Below are positions 35,380-42,743 of a stretch of DNA of 64,000 nucleotides, one piece after another. Under the pieces are notes generated by a model. The model did not search any database. It saw only the letters and a list, made by a program, of their open reading frames with translations, and had not been told where the DNA came from. Positions within the stretch are counted from its first letter, which is position 1. Every line of letters begins with the position of its first letter. Position numbers and translations under genes: made by a program. Source of the stretch: Gordonia jinghuaiqii (GTDB taxonomy: Bacteria > Actinomycetota > Actinomycetes > Mycobacteriales > Mycobacteriaceae); contig NZ_CP059491.1 of NCBI RefSeq assembly GCF_014041935.1, positions 1,922,001 to 1,986,000 of the forward strand, read 5' to 3'.

Positions 35380-36213
35380 ATGGAAAAGAAGTTCATCGGC
35401 GCGGGCCTGTTGGCAGGCCTGATCGCCGGAATCATCTCGTTCGTCTTCGCGCGTATCCATCTCGAACCCGTCGTGGCCGACGCCATCGACTACGAGGGGG
35501 CGCGCTCGGAAGCCGAGGAAGCCCTCGCCCACGCGGCCGGACCCGGTGGCCATTCCCACGGCGACGGAGGCGAGGTGTTCACCCGCGCCATGCAGGAGAA
35601 CCTCGGTGCCGGCGTCGGCAACCTCGTCTTCGCCCTGTGCATGGGTGCGTTCTTCGCCGTCGCGTTCACCGTGTTGTGGAGCTACCTCGGCAACAGGTAC
35701 CCGGCCACCGACCCCCGCGGGGTCGCGGGTGCGCTGGGGGCGATCGGTTTCGTGGCCGTGTTCGGGGTCCCCTTCTTCGCCTACCCGGCCAATCCGCCCG
35801 CGGTGGGCGACGACGACACCATCGGCGACCGGACGGGTGCGTTCCTGACGATCAGCGTCGTGTCGGTGATCGTCGCGATCGGCGCCGTGGTGCTCGCGCT
35901 GTGGCTGCGACCGCGCATCGGCGGCCTCGTGTCCGCGGTCGTTGGTGCCTGCGCCTATCTCGCGGCGGTGGCGACCACCGTCGCACTGTTGCCGTCGTTC
36001 AGCGAGGTCCCCGAACCGCTCCGCAACGACGCGGGCCAGATCGTGTTCCCCGGGTTCCCGAGTGATGTGGTGGGGGACTTCCGCGTCTACGCCATCACCA
36101 ATCAGGTGATCCTGTGGACCGTCCTCACGGTGGCTTTCGCCCTGATCATCGGAGCGATGTCGCGCTCGGCGAACACCGCTTCACCGGAACGGTCCGGCGT
36201 CGACCGGGTCTGA
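35380..36213 (+). CDS. cbtA: Cobalt transporter subunit CbtA
   Basis: A 277-residue protein with about six transmembrane helices. It begins with the CbtA signature MEKKFIGAGLLAGLIAGIIS and has a His-rich loop GGHSHGDGGEVFTRAMQ after the first helix, a likely cobalt-binding site. The start is supported by CAGGAG. It is the main membrane subunit of the CbtAB cobalt uptake system and sits under cobalamin riboswitch control. It is followed 19 bases later by a histidine-phosphatase-like gene in the same orientation, so the three are probably one operon. Confidence 0.9.
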   Translation: MEKKFIGAGLLAGLIAGIISFVFARIHLEPVVADAIDYEGARSEAEEALAHAAGPGGHSHGDGGEVFTRAMQENLGAGVGNLVFALCMGAFFAVAFTVLWSYLGNRYPATDPRGVAGALGAIGFVAVFGVPFFAYPANPPAVGDDDTIGDRTGAFLTISVVSVIVAIGAVVLALWLRPRIGGLVSAVVGACAYLAAVATTVALLPSFSEVPEPLRNDAGQIVFPGFPSDVVGDFRVYAITNQVILWTVLTVAFALIIGAMSRSANTASPERSGVDRV

Positions 36214-36232
36214 GCCGACGACCCCCCGGCAG

Positions 36233-36835
36233 ATGCAGATCGTCACCGCCGGCCGCACCGGGCCCAACCGATCGGTGCGGTTCGGCGGTGACCTGTCGCT
36301 GGACGACCGCGGATGTCGGGACATCCTCGCGCTCGGCAAGCTCGCCGGCACCCCGAGTGCCGGTGCCCCGAGTGCCGGTGCCCCGAGTGTCGGTGGCCCG
36401 AATGTCTGGGCCCCGTGTGTCTGCGGCCCGGAAAGCGCGACGCGCGAGAGTGCGCGGCTGCTCGCCGGGCATACCGGGTTCGCCGTCGACGACGGCCTGA
36501 GGACCCTCGACACCGGTGCGTGGGTAGGGCGGACGCCGGAGGAGATCGATCCCGGCGAGCTCGGCGTGTGGTTCGCCGATCCCGCCGCGCGACCTCACGG
36601 CGGGGAGAGTATCGAGGAGTTCGTACGTCGCGTGCACGCCTGGCGCCGATCGGCAGGGGACACGGCACTCGCGGTGGTGGCGATGCCCGTCGCGCAGGCG
36701 CTGTTGTGCGTCGATGCCCATGGGTACTTCGAGGTCGAGGTGCGTCCGGCGGCGGTGTACTCGGCGCCCCAGCGTTGCCGCCGGTCCGCAGAGGACACAC
36801 AGCGGGAAGAAACAAAATCGACTCGACGTACCTAG
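36233..36835 (+). CDS. Histidine-phosphatase-fold protein lacking the RHG motif
   Basis: 200 residues, third gene behind the cobalamin riboswitch. The fold is recognisable from CVCGPESATRESARLLAG, LRTLDTGAWVGRTPEEIDP, PHGGESIEEFVRRVHAW and LAVVAMPVAQALL, matching the histidine phosphatase superfamily to which CobC belongs. However, the catalytic Arg-His-Gly of strand 1 reads MQIVTAGRTGP, and the late His is replaced as well (VVAMP). It therefore probably lacks phosphatase activity. A five-copy 15-bp repeat inserts a Pro-Ser-Ala-Gly loop after residue 37. The C terminus after VYSAPQRC looks read-through and poorly conserved. A cobalamin-linked binding or scaffold role is possible. Confidence 0.65.
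   Translation: MQIVTAGRTGPNRSVRFGGDLSLDDRGCRDILALGKLAGTPSAGAPSAGAPSVGGPNVWAPCVCGPESATRESARLLAGHTGFAVDDGLRTLDTGAWVGRTPEEIDPGELGVWFADPAARPHGGESIEEFVRRVHAWRRSAGDTALAVVAMPVAQALLCVDAHGYFEVEVRPAAVYSAPQRCRRSAEDTQREETKSTRRT
36345..36419. repeat. Five copies of a 15-bp tandem repeat inside the phosphatase-like gene
   Basis: Five 15-base units (type CCGGTGCCCCGAGTG), the first three nearly identical and the last two diverged. They encode a Gly-Ala-Pro-Ser loop and keep the frame. Confidence 0.85.
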
Positions 36836-36922
36836 ACATCGCGAGTGACTACTGACACAGTTGGGATCGGAGAAACTGAAACGTGTTCGCCTCTGGGCGA
36901 GCACCGGTCTGGGAGAGTGACG

Positions 36923-38149
36923 ATGTTCGAGTGGTCCGATGAAGATCTGATGGTGCGGGACGCGCTGCGCGCGTTCATCGACAAGGAGATCCGGCCCCAC
37001 CTCGATGAGCTCGAGTCCGGCGTACTGCCCCCGTACGACATCACCCGTAAGCTGTTGTCGGGCTTCGGAGTCGACGCGATGGCCAAGGAGTCGCTCGAGA
37101 AGGAACTCGAGGCCGAAGCCAACGGGGAGAAGAAGAAGTCCGCCGGCGACGGCGGTGCCATGGGCGGCTCGATGTTCATGATGGTCAACATCGAACTCGC
37201 GGGTGTGTGCCTGGGTCTCGTGGCGTCGCTGGGTGTGAGCATGGGCCTGACCGCCTCGACCATCCGCGGCAAGGGCACCCTGGCCCAGAAGAAGCGGTGG
37301 TTGCCCGAACTGGTCACCATGGAGAAGGTCGGCGCGTGGGCCATCACCGAACCCGATTCCGGATCGGATGCCTTGGGCGGCATGAAGACAACGGTCCGCC
37401 GTGACGGCGACGACTACCTCCTCAACGGCCAGAAGACCTTCATCACCAACGGTCCGTACGCCGACACGATCGTGGTCTTCGCCAAGCTCGACGACGGCAG
37501 CGGCACGCCGATGCGCGACCGCAAGGTGCTCTCGTTCGTGCTCGACAAGGGCATGCCGGGGCTGACGCAGGGCAAGCCGTTCAAGAAGATGGGCATGATG
37601 AGCTCGCCCACCGGTGAACTCTTCTTCGACAACGTCCGATTGGGCAAGGACCGCCTGCTCGGTGAGACCGAGGACACCGGAACGGATTCACGCGGTTCCG
37701 AGGGCGCCAAGGCGGGCTTCACCGCCGAACGGGTCGGCATCGCCGCGCTCTCGCTGGGGATCATCAACGAGGCCCAGCGCCTGTCGATCGACTACGCCAA
37801 GAACCGCAAGCTCTGGGGCCAGGAGATCGGGCAGTTCCAGCTCATCCAGCTCAAGCTCGCGGAGATGGAGGTCGCACGGATCAACGTGCAGAACATGCTG
37901 TTCAGTGCCATCGAACGCAGCAAGGCGGGTAAGCCGCTCAGCCTGTCGGAGGCCTCGGCGATGAAGCTGTACTCATCCAAGGCCGCCACCGACGTGGCGA
38001 TGGAGGCCGTGCAGCTCTTCGGCGGAAACGGTTACATGGCCGAGTACCGGGTCGAGCAGCTCGCGCGAGATGCGAAGTCGCTCATGATCTACGCCGGCAG
38101 CAACGAGATCCAGGTGACCCACGTCGCCAAGGGGCTGCTGCGCGGCTGA
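36923..38149 (+). CDS. Acyl-CoA dehydrogenase
   Basis: A 408-residue FAD-dependent acyl-CoA dehydrogenase. Visible features are the FAD/substrate segments AWAITEPDSGSDALGGMKTT and YLLNGQKTFITNGPYADTIV, GMMSSPTGELFFDNVRLG, and the C-terminal QLFGGNGYMAEYRVEQLARD with YAGSNEIQ. Residues 62-80 hold an unusual Lys/Glu-rich insert (ESLEKELEAEANGEKKKS) between the first helices, probably a charged surface loop. The ATG follows GGGAGAG; the in-frame extension to 36845 is unlikely. The gene is transcribed alone and ends at a strong palindrome. Chain-length preference cannot be told. Confidence 0.92.
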   Translation: MFEWSDEDLMVRDALRAFIDKEIRPHLDELESGVLPPYDITRKLLSGFGVDAMAKESLEKELEAEANGEKKKSAGDGGAMGGSMFMMVNIELAGVCLGLVASLGVSMGLTASTIRGKGTLAQKKRWLPELVTMEKVGAWAITEPDSGSDALGGMKTTVRRDGDDYLLNGQKTFITNGPYADTIVVFAKLDDGSGTPMRDRKVLSFVLDKGMPGLTQGKPFKKMGMMSSPTGELFFDNVRLGKDRLLGETEDTGTDSRGSEGAKAGFTAERVGIAALSLGIINEAQRLSIDYAKNRKLWGQEIGQFQLIQLKLAEMEVARINVQNMLFSAIERSKAGKPLSLSEASAMKLYSSKAATDVAMEAVQLFGGNGYMAEYRVEQLARDAKSLMIYAGSNEIQVTHVAKGLLRG

Positions 38150-38164
38150 CCCATCGAACCGCAT

Positions 38165-38206
38165 CGAACGACGGCCCCGGCAGAATTCTGCCGGGGCCGT
38201 CGTTCG
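38165..38206. terminator. Perfect 42-bp palindrome, bidirectional terminator
   Basis: Two 21-base arms are exact reverse complements with no spacer, centred on GAATTC at 38183-38188. The left edge is 16 bases after the acyl-CoA dehydrogenase stop and the right edge abuts the stop of the convergent small gene. It can end transcription from both sides. There is no U tract. Confidence 0.85.
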
Positions 38207-38434
38207 TCACGGTCCGGCCAATCGAGAAACAGGAGCGGCCGCCGAATCGGTGATCTCCTGAACCGCTGCCTTCTCGACCAGCAGTGGGACGAAGTTCCGC
38301 ACCTTGCATGAGGTGAATCGCTTGTGGATGACGCGGACGCGCTCTTCGATGTCGCCCGCCTGGGCTGCCGGATAACGTGCGATCAGGCGGACCATCACCT
38401 GTTCGGCTTCGAGCATCTCCTCAACTCGAGCCAC
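38207..38434 (-). CDS. Small three-helix-bundle protein
   Basis: A 75-residue protein with the pattern of the actinobacterial three-helix-bundle dimerisation domain: VRLIARYPAAQAGDIEERVR, then HKRFTSCKVRNFVPLLVEKAA. Such domains appear alone or fused to tyrosine phosphatases and arsenate reductases. No catalytic residues are seen. Its stop codon touches the 42-bp palindrome. It borders the decayed PPK2 region. Start by first ATG (MARVEEMLEAEQ); ribosome-binding site GAGG-like, not strong. Confidence 0.6.
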   Translation of the reverse strand: MARVEEMLEAEQVMVRLIARYPAAQAGDIEERVRVIHKRFTSCKVRNFVPLLVEKAAVQEITDSAAAPVSRLAGP

Positions 38435-38632
38435 AAACCCAGCATGAAGACCCGTCCGCCCGTTCCGGGTAACGATGCGAGATCATGTCGGAAACAACAG
38501 GAATCCCCGACGTCCGGCCGGCGTGCGACGCCACAAATCCGAGCCCTTTTCGGCGCATTCGCGAGTGAGATGAGCCCTGGCCGTCGACAATACGACTTGA
38601 TTCGCCGATGCCCTCGGAGGAAAGGGGCGGCA

Positions 38633-39544
38633 ATGTCCGACGCTCGACACCGCGGCCCCGCAACGGCGGAATTCTCCTCTGACCGAATCCTGAATTCGGA
38701 CACTGGTCCTTCCGGCATGTCCGCGACCGATGAACTGGTCGGCGGCCGGCCGGGCGTGACCTCCGGCCCGATGTCGGACAAGGCATACCGGAAAGCGCTC
38801 AAACTCCTGCATGCCGAACCGGTGGCTATGCAGGAACGGGTCAGGTCGTCGGGAGCCAAGGTCTGCGTGGTCGTCGAAGGTCGGGACACGGCGGGCAAGG
38901 GCGGTGTCATCAAGGCGGTCACTTCGCGGGTCAGCCCGCGGGTCTTCCGGGTCGTCGCGCTGCCCGCACCATCGGAACGAGAACGGTCGCGGATGTCTCC
39001 AGCGGTATGTGCCGCATCTGCCGGCTGCCGGAGAGGTCGTCATCTTCGACCGGAGCTGGTACAACCGTGCCGGAATCGAACGCGTCCTCGGGTTCTGTAC
39101 CGAGGAGCAGGCCCGGCGGTTCCTGGAGCAGACGCCGACCGTCGAGCGGGCGACGGTAGAATCGGGGATCATCCTTGTGAAGTACTGGCTCGAGGTCAGT
39201 CAGGAACAGCAGACGCTGCGCCTTCAGAGTCGCATCGACGATCCGCGCAAGATCTGGAAGCTGTCAGAGACCGGCCTCGAGTCCTACAGCGCTGGTACGA
39301 CTTCTCCCGGGCGCGCGACGACATGTTCCGCTACCCCGTCACCGGTTGGGAGCCTTGGTTTGTCGCATCCACTGACGACTAGAAGCGGGGCCGGCTCAAC
39401 GTGATCAGCCATCTGCTGAGTCAGGTGCCCTGCCTGCCGCTCGAACGTCCCGACGTCACGTTGCCCAAGCGACAGAAGGCGCTCGGCTACCGGCAGCCGG
39501 ACCGGCCGCTGAATTGGATCCCCACTCCCTACCAGGAGCGGTGA
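38633..39544 (+). pseudogene. ppk2: Polyphosphate kinase 2, inactivated
   Basis: The gene starts well (GGAGGAAAGG before ATG) and encodes the PPK2 Walker-A region VCVVVEGRDTAGKGGVIKA and SPRVFRVVALPAPSERE. Near 38990 the frame shifts. The next frame continues LQRYVPHLPAAGEVVIFDRS (Walker B) through QSRIDDPRKIWKLSETGLES. Near 39290 it shifts back (RWYDFSRARDDMFRYPVTGW), then an in-frame TAG at 39380 replaces the lysine codon of the family's DDKK sequence, and the tail (RLNVISHLLSQVPCL … NWIPTPYQER) follows to 39544. Two frameshifts plus one nonsense codon leave no path to a working kinase. PPK2 normally interconverts polyphosphate and nucleotide phosphates. Confidence 0.9.
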
Positions 39545-39545
39545 G

Positions 39546-39923
39546 GTGGCCACCATCCAACCCGTGCCGCGATCGGCGCACCCGACGAGCGACGCCGACG
39601 AAGCGGCGTGGCACTGCCTCGACGCCGAGGCCGTCATCGCGGCGCTGGGTTCCGACCGGCAACAGGGGCTGTCGCCGCCCATCCTGGGTGCACTGAAGAT
39701 CTTGTCGATCCCGGTGGTCGTCACCGTCTTCTCCGTCGAACTCGGCTTTCTGCAGGACGTCCTGCAGACCACGTCGTTGACCGGTGGTCAGTGGCTGGCC
39801 TGCCTAGGCTGGTCGCTGATCATCCCGGCGGTCGTGGAGGCAGAGAAGGTGATCCGTCGGCGGAGGCGCGCCGCAGGGGCGCCCGCGGTGTCTGCTGTCG
39901 CACCTCGGCGAGCACTCGCATGA
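39546..39923 (+). pseudogene. P-type cation ATPase reduced to its two ends by an internal deletion
   Basis: A 125-residue open frame from GTG. Residues 18-45 (DEAAWHCLDAEAVIAALGSD) match the N-terminal domain of CtpF/PacL-type cation ATPases. Residues 47-110 (ILSIPVVVTVFSVELGFLQD, TTSLTGGQWLACLGWSLIIP, VVEAEKVIRRRR) match the last transmembrane helices. Everything between, roughly 750 residues with the DKTGT phosphorylation site and ATP-binding domain, is missing, and the join keeps the frame. It might still make a small membrane protein, but not an ATPase. It overlaps the sulP-like gene by four bases and follows the ppk2 remnant by one base. Confidence 0.8.
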
Positions 39924-41644
39924 GCGGCGGCGGGTCGGCGCTCTGGCGCCTTCCGGGTCTCGCGACGGCCCGGGGATACAAGCGCGAATGGCTTCGTACC
40001 GACGTCACCGCCGGGCTGGTGCTCACTGCGCTGCTCATCCCCGCCGGGATGGGATACGCCGAGGCCGCAGGGCTGCCGGCGTATGCGGGCCTGTGGGCGA
40101 CGATCGTGCCGCTGCTTGCATATGCCTTGGTCGGACCGTCGAAGATCCTTGTGCTCGGCCCGGATTCGTCGCTCGCGCCGCTGATCGCCGCGGCGGTGCT
40201 GCCGCTGGCCGCGGTCGGTGACCCGGAGGATGCACTCGCCCTCGCCGGGATCCTCGCCGTGCTCGTCGGTGCCATTCTCGTCCTGGGCGGCTTTCTCCGG
40301 CTCGGTTTCGTCACCGAGCTCCTGTCCAAGCCGCTGCGACTCGGCTACTTGAACGCGATAGCGCTCATCGTCATCGTGGGCCAGTTGCCGAAGCTGCTCG
40401 GTTTCTCGGTCGACGCCCCGGGTTTGTTCGAGGAGTTCGGTGAGATCGTCACGTCCGTGGTGAGCGGTGACGTCGAGACGGTCGCTGCCGCGATGGGGAT
40501 CGCCTGTCTCGTCGTCATCATGGCCTTCCAGCGCTGGCTCCCGCGGATACCGGGAGTTCTTGTCGCGGTGGTGGGTTCGATCGTGGTGACGGCCCTGGTC
40601 GGACTCGACGACGACATCGGGATGGTCGGCGCCCTGCCGGCGGGACTACCCCTGCCGCAGTACGGCAACATCGACTGGGACGACGTGCTGTCCCTCGTCG
40701 GACCTGCCGCGGGAATCGCGCTGATCGCTTTCGCCGACTCCGGGGTGCTGTCGCGGACCTTCGCCGCCCGGCACGGCGAGGATGTCGACGGCAGCACGGA
40801 GATGAAGGCGATCGGCACGGCCAACATCGCCAGTGGGCTGTTCGGCGGATTCCCCATCTCGGCGAGCGGTTCCCGAACACCGGTCGCCGAACAGGCCGGT
40901 GCGCGTACCCAACTCGCGGGCGTCGTGGGTGCGGTCGCGGTGCTGGTGTTCGTGCTGGTGGCTCCCGGCGTGACCGCCTATCTGCCCGATGCGACGCTGG
41001 CGGCGGTCGTCATCGTCGCGGCGACCGCGCTCATCGACATACCCGGAGTGGTCCGGGTGTGGAGGCTGAGCAAGATCGAATTCGGCCTGGCGGCGGCGGC
41101 ATTCGTCGGCGTCGCGCTCGTGGGTGTTCTCCAGGGCATCCTGGTCGCGATCGGACTGTCCTTCGTCGCAGTGGTGGCGCACGCCTGGCAGCCGTACCGT
41201 ACCGAGCTGGTGGACCTGGGGGACAGCGGGTTCCACGATGTCGATCGGCATCCGGAGGGGCACCGTATTCCCGGGCTGGTGCTGGTCCGCTTCGACGCGC
41301 CGCTCTTCTTCGCCAACGGCAAGATCTTCGCCGGGCACATCCGGGAGACGGTGGCGCGGCGCGAGTCGCCGGTCGACTGGGTCATCGTCGCGGCGGAACC
41401 CATCACCGGCCTGGACACGACCGCCGTCGACGAACTCGTCGATCTCGACCGGTCGCTCGAGTCGTCGTCGGTCCGTCTGGTGTTCGCGGAGCTCAAGGGT
41501 CCGATCAAGGACAAACTCATCCTGTTCGAAGTCGACGACCGGTTCGACGAATCACGGTTCTACCCCTCGGTCGAGTCGGCCGTCGAGGCGTACCGGAACC
41601 GTGGTTCCACCGGCGCCGATCCGCTACCGGAGCAGATCCCGTAG
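39920..41644 (+). CDS. SulP-family anion transporter with STAS domain
   Basis: A 574-residue protein that looks intact. The SLC26/SulP core opens with YKREWLRTDVTAGLVLTALL and PAGMGYAEAAGLPAYAGLWA, then VLGPDSSLAPLIAAAVLPLA and the later GLFGGFPISASGSRTPVAEQ. The C-terminal STAS domain runs from about 450 (IPGLVLVRFDAPLFFANGKI … GLDTTAVDELVDLDRSLES). Family members carry sulfate, bicarbonate or dicarboxylates with protons or sodium. The start is the ATG overlapping the ATPase-remnant stop by four bases, so translation may depend on that upstream reading. It is the only undamaged gene of the ppk2-ATPase-sulP cluster. Confidence 0.92.
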   Translation: MSGGGSALWRLPGLATARGYKREWLRTDVTAGLVLTALLIPAGMGYAEAAGLPAYAGLWATIVPLLAYALVGPSKILVLGPDSSLAPLIAAAVLPLAAVGDPEDALALAGILAVLVGAILVLGGFLRLGFVTELLSKPLRLGYLNAIALIVIVGQLPKLLGFSVDAPGLFEEFGEIVTSVVSGDVETVAAAMGIACLVVIMAFQRWLPRIPGVLVAVVGSIVVTALVGLDDDIGMVGALPAGLPLPQYGNIDWDDVLSLVGPAAGIALIAFADSGVLSRTFAARHGEDVDGSTEMKAIGTANIASGLFGGFPISASGSRTPVAEQAGARTQLAGVVGAVAVLVFVLVAPGVTAYLPDATLAAVVIVAATALIDIPGVVRVWRLSKIEFGLAAAAFVGVALVGVLQGILVAIGLSFVAVVAHAWQPYRTELVDLGDSGFHDVDRHPEGHRIPGLVLVRFDAPLFFANGKIFAGHIRETVARRESPVDWVIVAAEPITGLDTTAVDELVDLDRSLESSSVRLVFAELKGPIKDKLILFEVDDRFDESRFYPSVESAVEAYRNRGSTGADPLPEQIP

Positions 41645-42085
41645 CCGGACCCAGTCGAGTTGCGCCGGCGCGACGCGGATCTCGGGACGCTCCCGAGGCA
41701 CACGAACCCGCAACGCACCCGGGGTGATGGTGCAGCGCAGCGGGGTCCGGAGTCGCACCGACTCGCCGTCGATGCCGACCGGGATCTCGGCGGCGTCGGC
41801 ATGGACGACGACCTCTGTCGCCATGCGCGGTTCGAGTCCTTGCCCGTGGCCGCGCCGGAGCAAGCCCACGGCCTGGCGGGTGTCGGCGACCGAACCGGTG
41901 ACCACGCCGAGCAGCCCGGAGTCGATGCGATTACGGCGTCCCAGCCCGGCGAGGTCGTTGGTGGCGTAGAGATCGTTGCTCACCAGGATCGCCTCGGCCA
42001 CGGCGGCCACCTCCGCGCGCAGCTGCTCGAGTTCGGCGCGTTCGGAGGTGTGATCGAGGAACCCCTTGTCGGATTCTGGTCGCCC
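41624..42085 (-). pseudogene. C-terminal fragment of a diacylglycerol/lipid kinase
   Basis: The open frame contains the beta-sandwich end of a DAGK-catalytic (YegS-like) lipid kinase: LRAEVAAVAEAILVSNDLYA, GLGRRNRIDSGLLGVVTG, and GIDGESVRLRTPLRCTITPG ending in ALRVRVP. The entire N-terminal nucleotide-binding half with its GGDGT motif is missing; a stop occurs at 42086 and the sequence beyond is unrelated. No start codon with a ribosome-binding site is seen. It overlaps the sulP stop by 21 bases on the other strand. I read it as the stub left by a deletion. Confidence 0.75.
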
Positions 42086-42123
42086 TCAGCGGGTTTCCGT
42101 GCTCCCGATGGCGCTGTTCGGAG

Positions 42124-42552
42124 TCAGCGGTAGTCGGCCGTGGGGTTCCAGGTCGACACTGCCCAGATGACGACGACATCGAGTGCGATGATCAGGATCG
42201 ACCACCACGGGTAGTACGGCAGCCACAGGAAGTTGGCGATGATGGACAGGCCGGCGATCACGATGGCGGTGAATCTGGCCCAGCCGGCACCGCTGGTGAG
42301 TCCGGCGCCGACGATGATCGCGATGGCGCCCAACACGATGTGGATCCAGCCCCAGGTCGTGAAGTCGAACTTGTAGACGTAATCGACGCCGCGGATGAAG
42401 ACCTCGTCTTCGGCGACCGCCGCGATGCCCTGTGCGAGTTGGACGACACCGACGACTATCAGGATGATCGCCGCGCCGATGGACGTCCCCGCGGCGATTC
42501 CCTGCTTGGCAGACAGGGTTCCGCCCTCGTCTACGGGTGCAGTGTGTGTCAT
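42124..42552 (-). CDS. DUF7144-type four-helix membrane protein
   Basis: A 142-residue integral membrane protein with four transmembrane helices and a short soluble N terminus. The pattern GIAAVAEDEVFIRGVDYVYK, then FDFTTWGWIHIVLGAIAII and FLWLPYYPWWSILIIALDVV is typical of this common actinobacterial family of unknown function. The start at 42552 follows GAGGAGGGC; the 27 codons before it are not used. Its genes are often near stress or dormancy loci, which fits this region, but no biochemical role is known to me. Confidence 0.8.
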   Translation of the reverse strand: MTHTAPVDEGGTLSAKQGIAAGTSIGAAIILIVVGVVQLAQGIAAVAEDEVFIRGVDYVYKFDFTTWGWIHIVLGAIAIIVGAGLTSGAGWARFTAIVIAGLSIIANFLWLPYYPWWSILIIALDVVVIWAVSTWNPTADYR

Positions 42553-42743
42553 GATGCCCTCCTCTGGACTTCTCGGATAATGAGGAGTGTGCGTCTTGTC
42601 GAGGCGATTTCGCAGGATTTCCGCCGAAACCACTGGACGTTGGGTCCCAATTGTGTTCTCAAATTTTGATTCGTTGATCGCGTGTGATTACCAAGTATTC
42701 AAAGAATCATTTACGAGCTATTGAATGTCTATTTACCGAGGCT

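Noticed and set aside
38633..39544. Programmed frameshifting to make a working PPK2
   Set aside because: Two shifts in opposite senses plus a nonsense codon would all need recoding, and no slippery sequence is evident.
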